Source: Turnera subulata (Eukaryota > Streptophyta > Magnoliopsida > Malpighiales > Passifloraceae). From it: a stretch of DNA of 64,000 bases. A model generated the notes under the pieces. It saw only the letters and a program-made list of their open reading frames with translations. It was not told the DNA's origin and ran no database searches. This document shows, one piece after another, positions 12,569-23,776 of the stretch. Positions within the stretch are counted from its first letter, which is position 1. Each line of letters opens with the position of its first letter. Location of the stretch: contig JAKUCV010001501.1 in the NCBI GenBank assembly GCA_028386065.3, forward strand, positions 1 to 64,000, in the 5' to 3' direction. Position numbers and translations under genes: made by a program.

Positions 12569-12578
12569 CTATTTATAG
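12569..12578 (-). promoter_or_regulatory. TATA box of TFIIS copy 1
   Basis: The minus strand reads CTATAAATAG, a consensus TATA box, about 145 bp upstream of the ATG at 12425. It is preserved at the same place in copy 2. Confidence 0.75.
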
Positions 12579-12743
12579 CTGGTTTAGCGTATCCTTTTGC
12601 CTCAAGGATTGTTAATTAAATCCCTCCCGGCCAAGGATTGCTACTACTCACTAACCGACTTAATTTTTTTTCATTTTTTACTTTGAAAATAAAACAGGAA
12701 ACAATTATTAGAATAACACACTAATACAACAGTGGCCCAGGAA

Positions 12744-12746
<3 letters not shown>

Positions 12747-12774
<28 letters not shown>
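12747..12774. repeat. (TA)n microsatellite
   Basis: An uninterrupted TA run of about 28 bp. The matching place in copy 2 (near 60641-60660) has a different length and a TAAA extension. Confidence 0.9.
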
Positions 12775-12778
<4 letters not shown>

Positions 12779-13873
12779 TGAATAATCAAGGATTTAAACC
12801 TAAGCTAATTCTAGCAAGGTAGTCTGTTTGGGCTCGAAAATTTTCATGTTAATTTTAGTCCATTAGTATATTTAGTCTTAATAATTTATAAGTATTTTTT
12901 AAATATATTCTTTTCACTTAGCATTTTTTATCTTGAAAATTTGTAATGGTGATTTCTTATACCGATGTTTTATCCATACATAAGTATGTTTATTCAAAAA
13001 ATTTGTTCCTATAATTTAGAATATTTTTATTGATAAAGGTATTAAATTAAATAATATATGAATAATTATATTGCACTCAAATTAATATTTATTTTAATTT
13101 TAAAATATATTATTTGATACCTTTTATGAATAATTCTACATCAAATTAAATTTTTTTAAAAAATTGAATCAATTGAAATTAACCATTTATTTTTCAAAGA
13201 AGTCATATATATACGTGAAAGAACCTTAAAAAAAAAATTACTTCAACAGTTTTCAAACAAAAAAAGACCGCGTTTGAATAATAATCATGCAATTATTCAT
13301 GCATAGTATTCTTTTGACGATGGAAGGTTTTGGCAAACAAAAATTTTTATGGGTGAGGTTTCGGGTATCCTTTTGCCTCGAGGATTGTTAATTAAATCTC
13401 TCCCGGCCAAGGATTGCCACTCCTAAGTTAGCGACTTAAAACTTTTTTTTTTATTTTTCAGTTGAAAATAAAACGCAAAACAATGATAAGAAGAACACAT
13501 TAATAAAACTGTGGCCCGAAGTTTTTTATTATATTGTGGGATTGAAAAATCTGTTTTATGATTGGCTCTGAAGCGCCCCGACCCGAATTTACCGTACACA
13601 GTAAACACGAGCCGGAACTGTGACAACCCAACCAAATAAGCCCAAGCATACAGTGTGAACAACAATAACTCGGGCTCGACAGCCCATAATAGTAACAACA
13701 AAAATAACTCAACACGGCCCAATGGCCCAATAATAATAAAAACATGCACAGCGGAAGACTTAAAGACTCACTAACACTGTATGCGTAATAGATGCAACCT
13801 ATGGATCCAAGCCCGTCCAAGGGATAACGCCGCAGCCTGTCTGGAATGCACCAAGCCTGTACAACAAACAACT

Positions 13874-13922
13874 CATCCTACGGGATGAAAACCCGCAGGT
13901 GAGGGGTGAGTCCGAAGTGCTC
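13874..13922 (-). promoter_or_regulatory. Twin-hairpin block of LTR G
   Basis: Two adjacent inverted repeats. CCTACGGG (13874-13881) pairs with CCCGCAGG (13889-13896, one mismatch), and GGTGAG (13902-13907) pairs with CTCACC (13917-13922) around a 9-base loop. The same two-hairpin layout recurs in every related LTR in the window. Confidence 0.6.
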
Positions 13923-14135
13923 ACCGACGAAGGAGAGACAATCAATATGCAACTAAAAATTACTCAAGTCAAAAATAACAGTCAAACCAAATGACCTGAC
14001 CCAAAATCGGTCCAAGTCCAAAAAGACTCAATAAAAACCAATTATCCAATTTTATCTTTCCGGGCCCCGTCACGGATAAGCTAGGGTCGTACCAGGTTAT
14101 CAACCTGTTCCTGGTGCCAGATCAAAAAGAACCCA

Positions 14136-14455
14136 GGGATAGACATCCCAAATATAACAAACCGGGATAGACATCCCAAGCATAGACATGCTTATCACAC
14201 GAACCCAGATCATGGCCACCACAAAACAGTCTCTAACCATCCGGTCGTACCTCTACTTACCACGTGACAATTATATCACCGTCATTAAAAACCAAGTCAC
14301 AGGGATCGACATCCCTAACCAAAATACCGAGGATCGACATCCTCATCACAATTCATTAATTATACCATTACTCTTAATCCAAAAAAAAACACGAAAAATC
14401 AACACGGGATAAACATCCCAAAAATACCCAACAAGACTCCGGGATTAACATCCCG
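14136..14455 (-). repeat. Short-stem hairpin minisatellite in LTR G
   Basis: At least six units of the form GGGAT-NNNN-ATCCC (for example GGGATAGACATCCC, GGGATCGACATCCC and GGGATTAACATCCC) are scattered over about 320 bp. One unit near 14330 reads GAGGATCGACATCCTC, in which both arms of the stem changed together. Confidence 0.7.
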
Positions 14456-16335
14456 AACCAAAACACAGCAAAAGCACATTCGACAATGCACAATCATCAA
14501 AACATGATAACCGAGTAATATAGGTACATATTGAAGGAAATCCATCCTCACCTTGGCCGATTACTCAACTCCGGAAATAATGACCGGTACGACGCCGGCT
14601 CCTCGGGAAACTGCCCGATATCAAAACCTATACAACAAAACCATACATACACATAAATGGACATAATCGGTACACTATGATGCCCAAACTGCGAATTAAT
14701 CTCATCCCGATTCTTATCTGTTATTATTTCCATTTATCGAAAATAATTTACCGAACGTATTTCCGAATATAATTTCGGTACTATACTTTAATTAAAATTC
14801 TTTTTTTCAAAATAATTTCATAAAATAACTATAATTATCCAAAATAATAATTACTATAATTTCCAGAAAAAAAATAACCTATTTATAATTTTCAGAAAAT
14901 ATTTATAGTATTTATCTTTTCTAAATATATATACAATTTAATTTCCAACACAAAACTTAATTACTTTTAATTTATAAAATAAATATTTATATACATACAA
15001 CAAAATTATAATTTTCCAGACTAAATAATATAAATATTAAATTTATAGAAATTATTTTCAAGGTATATATATATTTTTTCTAATCTAACCATAATATTAA
15101 TTTACAAACAAACATAATTATCTTAATTAAGGAATCAAAGTATATATATATATATATTTTTTCTAAATCTCAACCCAGAATATTTCATGTAATTTCCAAA
15201 ATAATATTTTCTATTTTTTTTTCCAGAAATTAATTAACAGAAATAATTATATAAACAGATTTATATGTATATGTAGATATATATTATTAATTAAATAAAA
15301 ATAAAAAAAAAGGAAGATCCGGATTGCAACCCAGGAAGGGCGCGACCCGGACGCGGAAATGGGCGAAACCCGACCTTACCAGCGGGTTGACGCAGCGCGA
15401 CGGCGGCGGAAGGCACGAGGAAGGACGCGAGCAGCACCACGACGTCTGGGCGGCACGAGCGGCGCGGGGCGGCGAGAAACTGGCGCGGTGTCGCCGGCGG
15501 GAGGCTGGAAGCAGAAGGAACACAGATCCGCCGGGTCCTCGGCGGGTCAACGGCGCGTCAGGCAGCGTCAGGCGATGGAACGACTCGGGGCCGGCGGGGG
15601 TGAGCTCGCAACGGCGTGACGGAGCTTCTGGTGGCGGCGAGAAATCTGCCGGAGATTGTCGTGGTGCACAGTAACCCGTAGGTGACGATGAACAGTGCTA
15701 CCGGGTTTTTTTTTCTATTTTTTTCTTTTCTCTCATTTTCTTTTTCTTTTTTTTTTCTGATTTTTCTTTTCTTTTCTTTTTCTTTTCTTTTTATTCTGAT
15801 TGGCTCTTTTTTTTCTTTTTTTCCATTTCCTCTATTTTTTCTGATTTTCTGATTTATTTTCTTTTCTTTTTTTTCTTTTTCTTCTTTTTTTCTCTTTTTT
15901 TCTTTTTCTCTCTTTTTCTCTCTTTTTTTTTTCTTCTTCTCTTCCTCTCCTTCTTCCACCGGTTGATGCCTCTTTTATAAACTGCAATTACTATTTGGCT
16001 TGTGAACCTCAAATAATACGATTCGTCCGTATTACGGGCGAGTCCGATCCGGACCAGAAAATAACCGATACCTCCTTAGTTATTTTCCGGTGTGATTTTT
16101 CGAGAAATTCCGAACCCGAAAAAATACCAACTTAGGTTCGAAAAATCCGCGGGAAAATCACGAGCGCGGGAAAACCCTCGGTTTCGAAAAATGACTCCCG
16201 ATTTACCTTGAATTAATTACCCAAGATTAATTCAATAGTAAATCATGGTAAATAGACTTTTACAGTCCGGTAAAAATCTAAAATTTTTACCCGGGCTGTT
16301 ACAGGCTCCATTGGAGCTTTTTTACTTCTCATCTT

Positions 16336-16525
16336 TGTACACTTTGTTTGTTTCATAGTTGAATGAATTATATACCAGTATTGCTATTTTAAGAGAAAAA
16401 AATAAAAAATATTATTTATTGTAAGATTAAAAAAAAAATGCGCCAAATGAATGCTCGGATTCTTATCATTTATGCAGAGTAACTATGAAATTTAGGACTG
16501 ACAAGGAGGTAAGTAATGCTAGCTG
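16336..16525. repeat. ~195-bp tandem repeat unit, interrupted by element A
   Basis: Diverged relative of two units at 30042-30405. Shared landmarks are TGTAC, TTTCATA, GAATG, a run of A, a segment ending GATTCTTA, and CAAGGAGGTAA-TGCT. Element A inserted at the 3' edge of this unit. Confidence 0.55.
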
Positions 16526-18281
16526 TGTAACGGCCCGGGTAAAATTTATGTTTTTACCGGGACTGTAAAAGGACTTTGTACAGTAATTAACATATGGAAA
16601 TAATCTTTGGTAATTATTTTATGGAAAACCGAGCATCGGATTCCAATTCCGAGTCTCACTCCATACTCCGGATATTTATGCGAAATTTCCGGGACGAGTT
16701 GGAATTTTCGGGATTTGGAAGCTGCGAATACCCCTGGGTAAGTTTTTTTTAACTCAACAGAAGCTAGAAGGACAGTTAAGTCTTTTGCTGGTTCAGATAT
16801 TTCCTATCCAATCATGCTAATACATAGTCAATATTCTGCACTAATTTGAAAGGACGGAGACATTGTCGGCCATAAACCCTTGTCCCTCCTTTCCAGCCTA
16901 TATCTTTGCCAAATCTTCAATCAAACCGGTGTAAAAAAAAAAAATAACACACATAAACACAACCGGCCACAAACCCGAGACTACCAACACAAACCACCTC
17001 CACCATCAACGCCTTCACCGCCACCTCCCTCTTCACTATTTCGTCCTGCCCACCGTTACGCCGCCACAGCAAGCCATCGCCACTGCCATTCTTCCTCTCT
17101 TTCTCCTCTTTGTGTTCTCCTCCCTCACGACGACACCGCCCGGAACCTGCAGCCGCCAGCCAACGAACACCACAGATCGGGTTCGTGGTAGCCGGCCCCC
17201 ACTCGGCCTCCTCCCTGTCGCGACGACCACCTGCCTCGCCGCCAGACGCACCACTGCAGCTGAAACCCGACGGCCGCCCTCCCTCTTCTGTTCGTCGCCG
17301 TCACAGACCACCATCGCACGCCTCTCCTGCAGTCGCCGGACCCGACGAGCAAGCCGCCCAGATCCGTCCTCCTCCCTCGCGCTTCCCTTCCGTGCCGTCT
17401 CGTCGCCGTGCCGGACGTGCTGCCGCCTTTGGTGAGTAACCCGTTTTGTAAACGGGTGTATGAAGATGGGTTGAAGACGACCCGAATATCAGGGTCGCGG
17501 GTCGACCCGTCTCTGTGGTGGGTCGTGGGTTGTTTTGGGGTCTGTTGGGTTGTGTGTGGGCTTGGTTTTTAGTTTAGGCTAGTTAGAATAGAATTGGGCT
17601 GTGAGTTAAGTGGCTGGACTTGAGTTTGGGTTGGGCTAGTGACTCTGCTGGGCTGCTGTATGCTGGGCCTGCTGCATGGACCTACCTGGGCTCCATGTAG
17701 TGGGCTGGACAACACTGTTCACGGCCCAGACGGTCCAGTCCAAGATTAAAAAAATAATAATAATAAATAATTAAGTAATAATAATAATAAGTAATAATAA
17801 TAAAATCTGGACTATATAAATAATATGGTTATAGTTGAAAATTAAATATTTAGGGAGACATGAGATATGGAAATAATTGATACTCATGCATACAGGAATA
17901 ATTTAGGAAATATATATATATGTGTATAGATAACGTTATAAAAGATATTTTAGTAAAGATATGACTAAAGTATACCAAAAAATATATAGGTGTGACTAAT
18001 TTCTAAAAAAGATTATTCTACAATAATTATAATTTTTGGGAAAGAAAATAAGTAATAGTAATAATAATTTTTATGGAAATATTTTGGGAAGGGTATACCG
18101 AAAAAATAACCGGGTATAAGTATAGAATAGTATTTTGACACAGGAATAGTAAATAGTGAATTATGATGATAACGGGGTTTCACCGGGACGTTACGAACCA
18201 GTTTAGGTTTATTTTTATGATATAGCATCATTTGCATTTATGTGCATCTTATGTGAATGTATGCTGTTATTTGCCATATAG

Positions 18282-18360
18282 GAGCCGATAACGAACAATA
18301 TCCCGAGGAGCCGGATCCGGGACAATTTGAGGACTTCCAGGAGTAGGGAAATCGGCTAAG
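18282..18360 (+). other. Predicted small exon inside the LTR of element A
   Basis: Bounded by CATATAG and CTAAG|GTGAGGATGG. In one frame it encodes an acidic peptide (ADNEQYPEEPDPGQFEDFQE) ending in TAG. LTRs G, D and E carry comparable acidic peptides at the same place. A second intron from 18361 to 19387 (CTTCACATAG) would place the gag ATG six bases into the next exon. Splicing is predicted, not shown. Confidence 0.4.
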
Positions 18361-18906
18361 GTGAGGATGGATAAACTTTGATATGTCGCACATGATACTG
18401 TGTTTGTTTTTCTGTGATTATTTTGCGTGATTGAACTGCTGAGCCATTTGAGTTTGACTGTGGTATTATTGCTGTTGTTGTTGATTTGTTGGTTGTGAAT
18501 TTATTGATATGATGAGATAATTGGAAGTTGTGTTGACGACTTGTTTGTCACTAGGAAAGTAGTGGTACGATTAGTTGGTTAGAGACTGTTTTGTGGTGGC
18601 TATGATCTGGGTTACTTATGTTAAGCATGTCTATGCTTGGGATGTCTATCCCGTTATTATATTTTTGGGATGTCTATCCCTGGGTTACTATTTTGGGATG
18701 TCGATCCCTGGATTGATCTAGCACCCGGAACATGTTAATAACCAGGTCTGACCCCTAGCTTGTCCAGTGATAGGGCCGAAAGATAAAATTGATAATAATA
18801 AGCATTCTTTTGGTCTTGGCTCTGTTATTTATCTAGTTGTTTCTTTTGCTGGAATTTTACTTCGAAAGTATTGTGATTGCCTGCATATTACTGTTTATCT
18901 TTTGTC

Positions 18907-18955
18907 GGTGAGCACTTCGGACTCACCCCTCGCCTGCGGGGTTTCATCCCGTAGG
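18907..18955 (+). promoter_or_regulatory. Twin-hairpin block, 5' LTR of element A
   Basis: GGTGAG (18907-18912) pairs with CTCACC (18922-18927) around CACTTCGGA, and CCTGCGGG (18933-18940) pairs with CCCGTAGG (18948-18955) with one G-T wobble. It lies 314 bp from the LTR 3' end. Confidence 0.6.
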
Positions 18956-19269
18956 ATGAGTTGTTCGTAGTACAGGTACGTGGTTCGGCCAGCCGCTATT
19001 TCTGCTCCACCAGTCCCCGGATCCATACCTCCGCTGCATCTCATTATGAGTCTTCCGCTGCTGATATTTTCTATGTTGCTGTATCATAAATTATATGTTT
19101 CTGCTACTGCTGTTGTGGTTTGAATAATGGTCCCCAGGTTCGGGTGACGGATGTTGTATTTGAGATTACTTGTACTGTATGTTATTTTGTATGTACTGTC
19201 TGCTATTGTAATAAGAACAGTTCTGGCACGTGTTTACTATGTACGGTAAATACGGGTCGGGGCATTTCA

Positions 19270-19289
19270 TTTTGATAGCGGAGCAGGCA
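19270..19289 (+). other. Primer-binding-like site of element A
   Basis: TTTTGATAGCGGAGCAGGCA directly follows the 5' LTR. Element B has the same site with GGTAGCGGAGCAGG. It resembles, but does not match exactly, the TGGTATCAGAGC site for initiator Met-tRNA. Confidence 0.6.
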
Positions 19290-19393
19290 GTAGGTTCTTA
19301 GGGTAATAATTGTGCTTATTTGTTGCCTATATGTGCATAGTCTGGTCACTTTCTTGTTATAACATGCATGCATACATCTTCACATAGGTACGA

Positions 19394-22300
19394 ATGGATC
19401 CGGTGGGAGGAAACCAGCATGCTGAGCATCGTTTGGAAGATGACCAAGTATCGGTCGACCAGCCGCAACCAGTCGTGGGTGGACAAGTACCCGTGGTTGC
19501 ACCAGCGGACGCCATACAGATGATGCACACCATGGCGCAGATCTTACAGCGTCAGGATGCTAGGGATGCCCGTTTGGAGGCCAGGGAAGCTCGTGAACAG
19601 GAGAATCAAGGACCGGTTGAGGACCCTGTTTACACCAAGCTGTCTAAGCTAGGTCTTGATGCCTTCATAGGGGTGACTAACCTACAGGCAGCTGATGAAT
19701 GGCTTCGACAAGCTCACCGAGTGATGCTGAAGCTGAGAAGCACAGATGACAGGTGGGCTAGGTATGTTGCATCCATGTTTCGCAATGTTGCTGTGGATTG
19801 GTGGGATTCGGCAACACGTGACATGGTGAAACCAGTCATGCCCTGGGCACAGTTTATTGAGATGTTCCGAAGGAAGTTTGTCACTGATGTATCCCAGGAC
19901 CAGCTCAAGCGAGAATTTCTGAGTCTGCGACAGCAAATCGGACAGTCGGTGAACGACTATGAGATCCAGTTTCATCGCTTATCCATCTATACATCGGAGT
20001 ATGTGTCCACACCAGAGGCCAGATGCAAGCGTTTCTGGGATGGTTTGCGATCTTGCATCCAGACAGTTATGGGGTGCAAAGTTTATGAGACTTATCAGGA
20101 TATGCTTGCGGATGCTCTTCGTGCGGAAGTTATCTGGATGGGGAATGAGAGAGAAATGGAAGAAGTCCGGAAGAGGAAATCTACACAGAATGTTGGGAAT
20201 CAGAACAAGAGGTTCCAGAGCACCGGTAACAAGTCAGGGTATGGACAGACTCAATCCATGCCGGTATCTCAGGGTCGAGGATGGAGTAACAACAACAACA
20301 ACAATCGTGGAAGTTCATGGACCCAGTCTGGAGGGACTTCATCTGGAGACACTCGCCCTAGACCTCCTCTGACTAGGGTGAGGTGTTTTGAGTGCAATGA
20401 AGTTGGGCATTATCGGAGTTCCTGTCCTAGGTTGGGAAGATCTGGAGTTGTCGTTCCTGCTCACACTGTACAAGCATCGGTGGCCAGCGTACCCAGTGGT
20501 TCTAGAGTTGGCCGAGGCCGTGGACGTGGAGCTGCTTCTACTCGGACATAGTCAGCTATGAACCAGAGTGCAGCCGCTTCGAGGGCATTTGTGATCACGG
20601 CTGAGGATGATCCCGAGAATGCTGATGTTATTGCAGGTACCTTTATAGCTTTCGGTAGTATTGCATACACTTTGATTGATCCTGGTGCCACACATTCTTT
20701 TATCGCTCAGAGTTTTGCTATACAACATAGCTATAAGGAAGAGAGTTTAGCAAGTCCGTTGAGGGTTAGATTACCCGCGAGCATAGTGGTGAGATTAACA
20801 TAAGTGTGCAAGGAAGTTCTCCTTTCATATGATGATGAGATTTTCTTAGCTCGTTTGGTTGTGATGAACATGGGGGGATTTGACATAATCCTAGGGATGG
20901 ATTGGCTGTCGAGGTATAATGCCCTGGTGAACTGTCGGACCAAGGAAGTGCTGCTGACTTCCGATGGTGGACGACAGGTTTTGGTAACAGGAATTAGGAG
21001 AGCTGCAGCCACGTGTAGCATCTCTGCTATGCAGGATTCTGGAGTGAAGCCGCATGGTCCAGATGTTTTGTTGAACCACATCGCAAGTGAAGATGTACGG
21101 GATCCTACCCCGGGAGATATATCAGTGGTGAAGGAGTTTCTTGATGTGTTCCCAGATGATTTTCCGGGGTTTGCAACCCGACAGAGAGGTTGAGTATACC
21201 ATCGACCTGATGCCAGGAGTCACACCCATATCGATGGCTCCATACAGGATGGCACCAACAGAGCTCCAGGAGCTGAAGAAGCAGTTGGATGAGCTGTTAG
21301 AGAAGGGTTTTACCAGACCCAGTACCTCACCATGGGGTGCACCAGTTCTGTTTGTTAAGAAGAAGGATGGTAGCTTGCGGATGTGTGTAGACTACCGCCA
21401 GCTGAACAAGGTGACAATTAAGAACAAGTACCCGTTGCCTAGGATTGATGATTTGTTTGACCAGTTGCAAGGAGCCACCGTATTTTCCAAGATTGACCTT
21501 TGGTCTGGGTATCACCAGATCAAGATTGCAGAAAAGGACGTACCAAAGACTGCCTTCCGCACACGATATGGTCATTTCGAGTTCACAGTGGTACCATTCG
21601 GATTGACCAATGCGCCAAGCAGTGTTCATGTGTTTGATGCACTTGGTCTTGAACGAGTTTTTGGATAAGTTTGTTGTGGTCTTCATCGACGATATTCTCA
21701 TTTACTCTAAGAGCAAGGAGGAACATGAGGAGCATTTGAGGATAGTGCTACAGAGATTACGGGAGAAGCAGTTGTATGCCAAATTCAGCAGGTGTGAATT
21801 TTGGCTTGGAGAAGTTTCTTTCCTTGGACATGTGGTTGGCGGGGATGGAATAAAGGTTGACCTTGCCAAAGTAAAGGCCGTGTTGGAATGGGAACCACCT
21901 AAGAATGTATCCGAAGTCAGAAGTTTCCTTGGACTTGCAGGATACTATCAGAGGTTCATTGAAGGTTTTTCCTTATTAGCCAGTCCCATGACTAAGCTAT
22001 TAAGGAAAGAACAGACATTTGTTTGGAGTCCGGAATGTCAGCAGAGTTTTGAAGAGCTCAAAAGAAAGCTGACCACAGCACCGGTTCTGACATTACAGAA
22101 GCCTAGAGTTGAGTATGTGTTGTTTTATGATGCATCGGGACTTGGTTTAGGAGCCGTGCTAATGCAAGAAGGACGGATGATTGCCTACGCCTCTAGGCAG
22201 TTGAGGACTCATGAGAAGAATTATTCGACGCATGATCTTGAGATGGCAGCTGTGATTTTGGCACTGAAGATTTGGAGACACTACTTATTTGGAGAGAAGT

Positions 22301-23020
22301 GTCGGATTTTCACTAACCTCAAGAGTCTTAAGTACATCATGACTCAGAAGGAGCTTAACCTGCGACAGAGACGTTGGGTTGAGTTACTTAATGACTATGA
22401 TTGTACTATCGAGTATCACCCAGGAAAGGCCAATGTGGTAGCTGATGCCTTGAGCCGGAGACAACCAGAGGATGCTTCCACTAATTACTCGATGTTCTCA
22501 CTTATCGAGTTAAGGAAGTTGGGAGTCGGTTTAACAGTGGATGATACAGGAGCTTTGCTGGCACACATGAGTGTCAAGTCTAATCTAAGAGGATGGATAG
22601 TTGAGTTACAAGATGGAGATCCTGACCTGGTCAAGCTTAAGGAAAGAGTAAAGAGTGGGAAAGAGGACAAGTTTCGTATAGCTGATGATGGAGCACTGAT
22701 GATTGGGGAACGGATATATGTACCCAATGTCAGTAATCTGCGTAGTCAGATCCTGGAAGAAGGACATATAACGCCATATGCGATGCATCCTGGAAGCACC
22801 AAGATGTATCAGAACCTGAAGAGCCATTTCTGGTGGCCTCGGATGAAGAAGGATGTAGCAGAGTATGTTGCAAGATGTCTCACTTGCCAACAGGTGAAAG
22901 CTGAGCATCAAGCTCCAGTAGGGAAGTTGAGATCTTTGTCAGTGCCTGAATGGAAGTGGGAGATGATCGCTATGGATTTTGTGATTGGATTACCGATGAC
23001 TCGGAGGCAACATGATGCTA
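19394..23020 (+). pseudogene. Gag-pol of element A, first part (gag, PR, RT, RNase H, start of integrase)
   Basis: Starts at ATG 19394 (MDPVGGNQHAEHR), just after a CACATAG splice-acceptor-like site. Gag ends near a zinc knuckle CFECNEVGHYRSSCP. Protease has DPGATHSF. RT shows [20 protein letters not shown] and FIDDILIYS. RNase H shows [12 protein letters not shown]. Integrase begins with an HHCC zinc-binding segment (HPGSTKMYQ...CLTCQQVK) and the first catalytic region (MDFVIGLP). Damage seen: an in-frame TAG at 20549-20551 where element B has CAG, a TAA near 20802, a frameshift near 21166-21175 and another near 21620. At 23020 the frame is cut by solo LTR F. Replication enzymes of a retrotransposon; not functional as it stands. 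Confidence 0.93.
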
Positions 23021-23329
23021 TGAAACGCCCGTGTCCCAATTCATTTATATGAGTTATAAATTAATTATAGATTGACCAAATTGCCCTTATCATTCCCGGG
23101 ACACCCGTATCCCAAATCATCCATTAAAGAATGTATAGCATGTGAAGTGACCAAAATGCCCTTCTACCCGGGATACAATATCAACAACATAATCAATGAA
23201 CAATTGTACAACAAATTACACAACAACGAGTATGCAGCGGAAGACTATACATATGATAACATGTATACAGTGAACTCTATGGATCCGACCCAAGGAGAGG
23301 AAAACACCGCCACCTGCTGAAATGCTCTT

Positions 23330-23392
23330 CTGATCATCGATCAGCTAACCTGTGTAAAACTGTGAGGGGGTGAGACCAACCACTGTCTCACC
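23330..23392 (-). promoter_or_regulatory. Twin-hairpin block of LTR F
   Basis: CTGATC (23330-23335) pairs with GATCAG (23339-23344), and GGTGAGA (23369-23375) pairs with TCTCACC (23386-23392). The positions match the twin hairpins of the other LTRs, although the first stem has a wholly different sequence. Confidence 0.5.
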
Positions 23393-23639
23393 GCAGACAA
23401 ATAAACCAATAATATACAATTACAAATCAACTACAATTACACCGGCATCAAACAACAACAGCCTCAATACATAGAGTAAGACATCATCAGACAACATACC
23501 ATCACTTGTCATTACTTATATTATTATCTTTGTTATTAAGGTTAAGTATTTTGTTAGGGCCCTCTACTGTGTGCGTCGAGCTCGGTCCCGTCTGATCAGA
23601 CAACTAGGGCATAAGCCCAAATACAATCAAGGCCCAAGC

Positions 23640-23776
23640 CCAAATACCATCATAGAGAGAGAAAGAGACAGACAAAGAGAAAGAGGGAGGTAGAAAGGGG
23701 GAGGTAGAAAGAGGGAGGTAGAACCGGTCATAACAGACCCATATGCTAAACCGCATATACCATGCTAAACCGCATG
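23640..23776 (-). repeat. GA-rich minisatellite and paired ATGC-TAAACC-GCAT hairpins in LTR F
   Basis: GGGAGGTAGAAAG units run from about 23686 to 23720. Then come two tandem inverted repeats with the same loop: ATATGC-TAAACC-GCATAT (23741-23758) and CATGC-TAAACC-GCATG (23761-23776). They occupy the place held by GGGAT...ATCCC hairpins in the other LTRs. Confidence 0.6.

Larger units (their letters stand above)
11460..13440. repeat. Segmental duplication, copy 1 (TFIIS locus)
   Basis: Nearly identical to 59132-61378, covering the TFIIS 3' flank, coding region, TATA promoter and about 850 bp of upstream DNA. Homology starts at TACACTTGCTTGATCAGC in both copies. Within this copy, about 12588-12750 is repeated at about 13364-13530 (GGATTGTTAATTAAATC...CCGGCCAAGGATTG). 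Copy 1 lacks roughly 100 bp present near 61085-61190 of copy 2. The high identity implies a recent event. Confidence 0.85.
13569..16303 (-). mobile_element. Solo LTR G of a Ty3/gypsy chromovirus
   Basis: A 2735-bp segment with TGAAGCGCC...CTGTTACA ends (TG...CA) flanked by an exact 5-bp target duplication GGCTC (13564-13568 and 16304-16308). It has no internal coding region. Read on the minus strand it has the layout of the LTRs of element A: a start with TGTAACAGCCCGGG, a GC-rich segment (16000 to 15330) that includes a long T/C-rich tract (15700-15950), a consensus splice donor (GCTG|GTAAGGTC near 15378), an acceptor and short exon near 14550-14640, short-hairpin repeats, and the twin hairpin. 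Recombination between two LTRs of a full element is the usual origin of solo LTRs. Confidence 0.93.
16526..19269 (+). repeat. 5' LTR of element A
   Basis: A 2744-bp LTR starting TGTAACGGCCCGGG and ending GGGGCATTTCA, nearly identical to 27263-30027. From 5' to 3' it shows a GC-rich segment with long open frames, a splice donor at 17432 (CCTTTG|GTGAGTAA), an acceptor at 18281 (CATATAG), a 79-bp exon (18282-18360), a second donor (CTAAG|GTGAGG), short GGGAT...ATCCC hairpins (about 18638-18705) and the twin hairpin. The GC-rich open frames (for example 17110-17439) are Pro/Arg/Ser low-complexity and are not called as genes. Confidence 0.95.
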
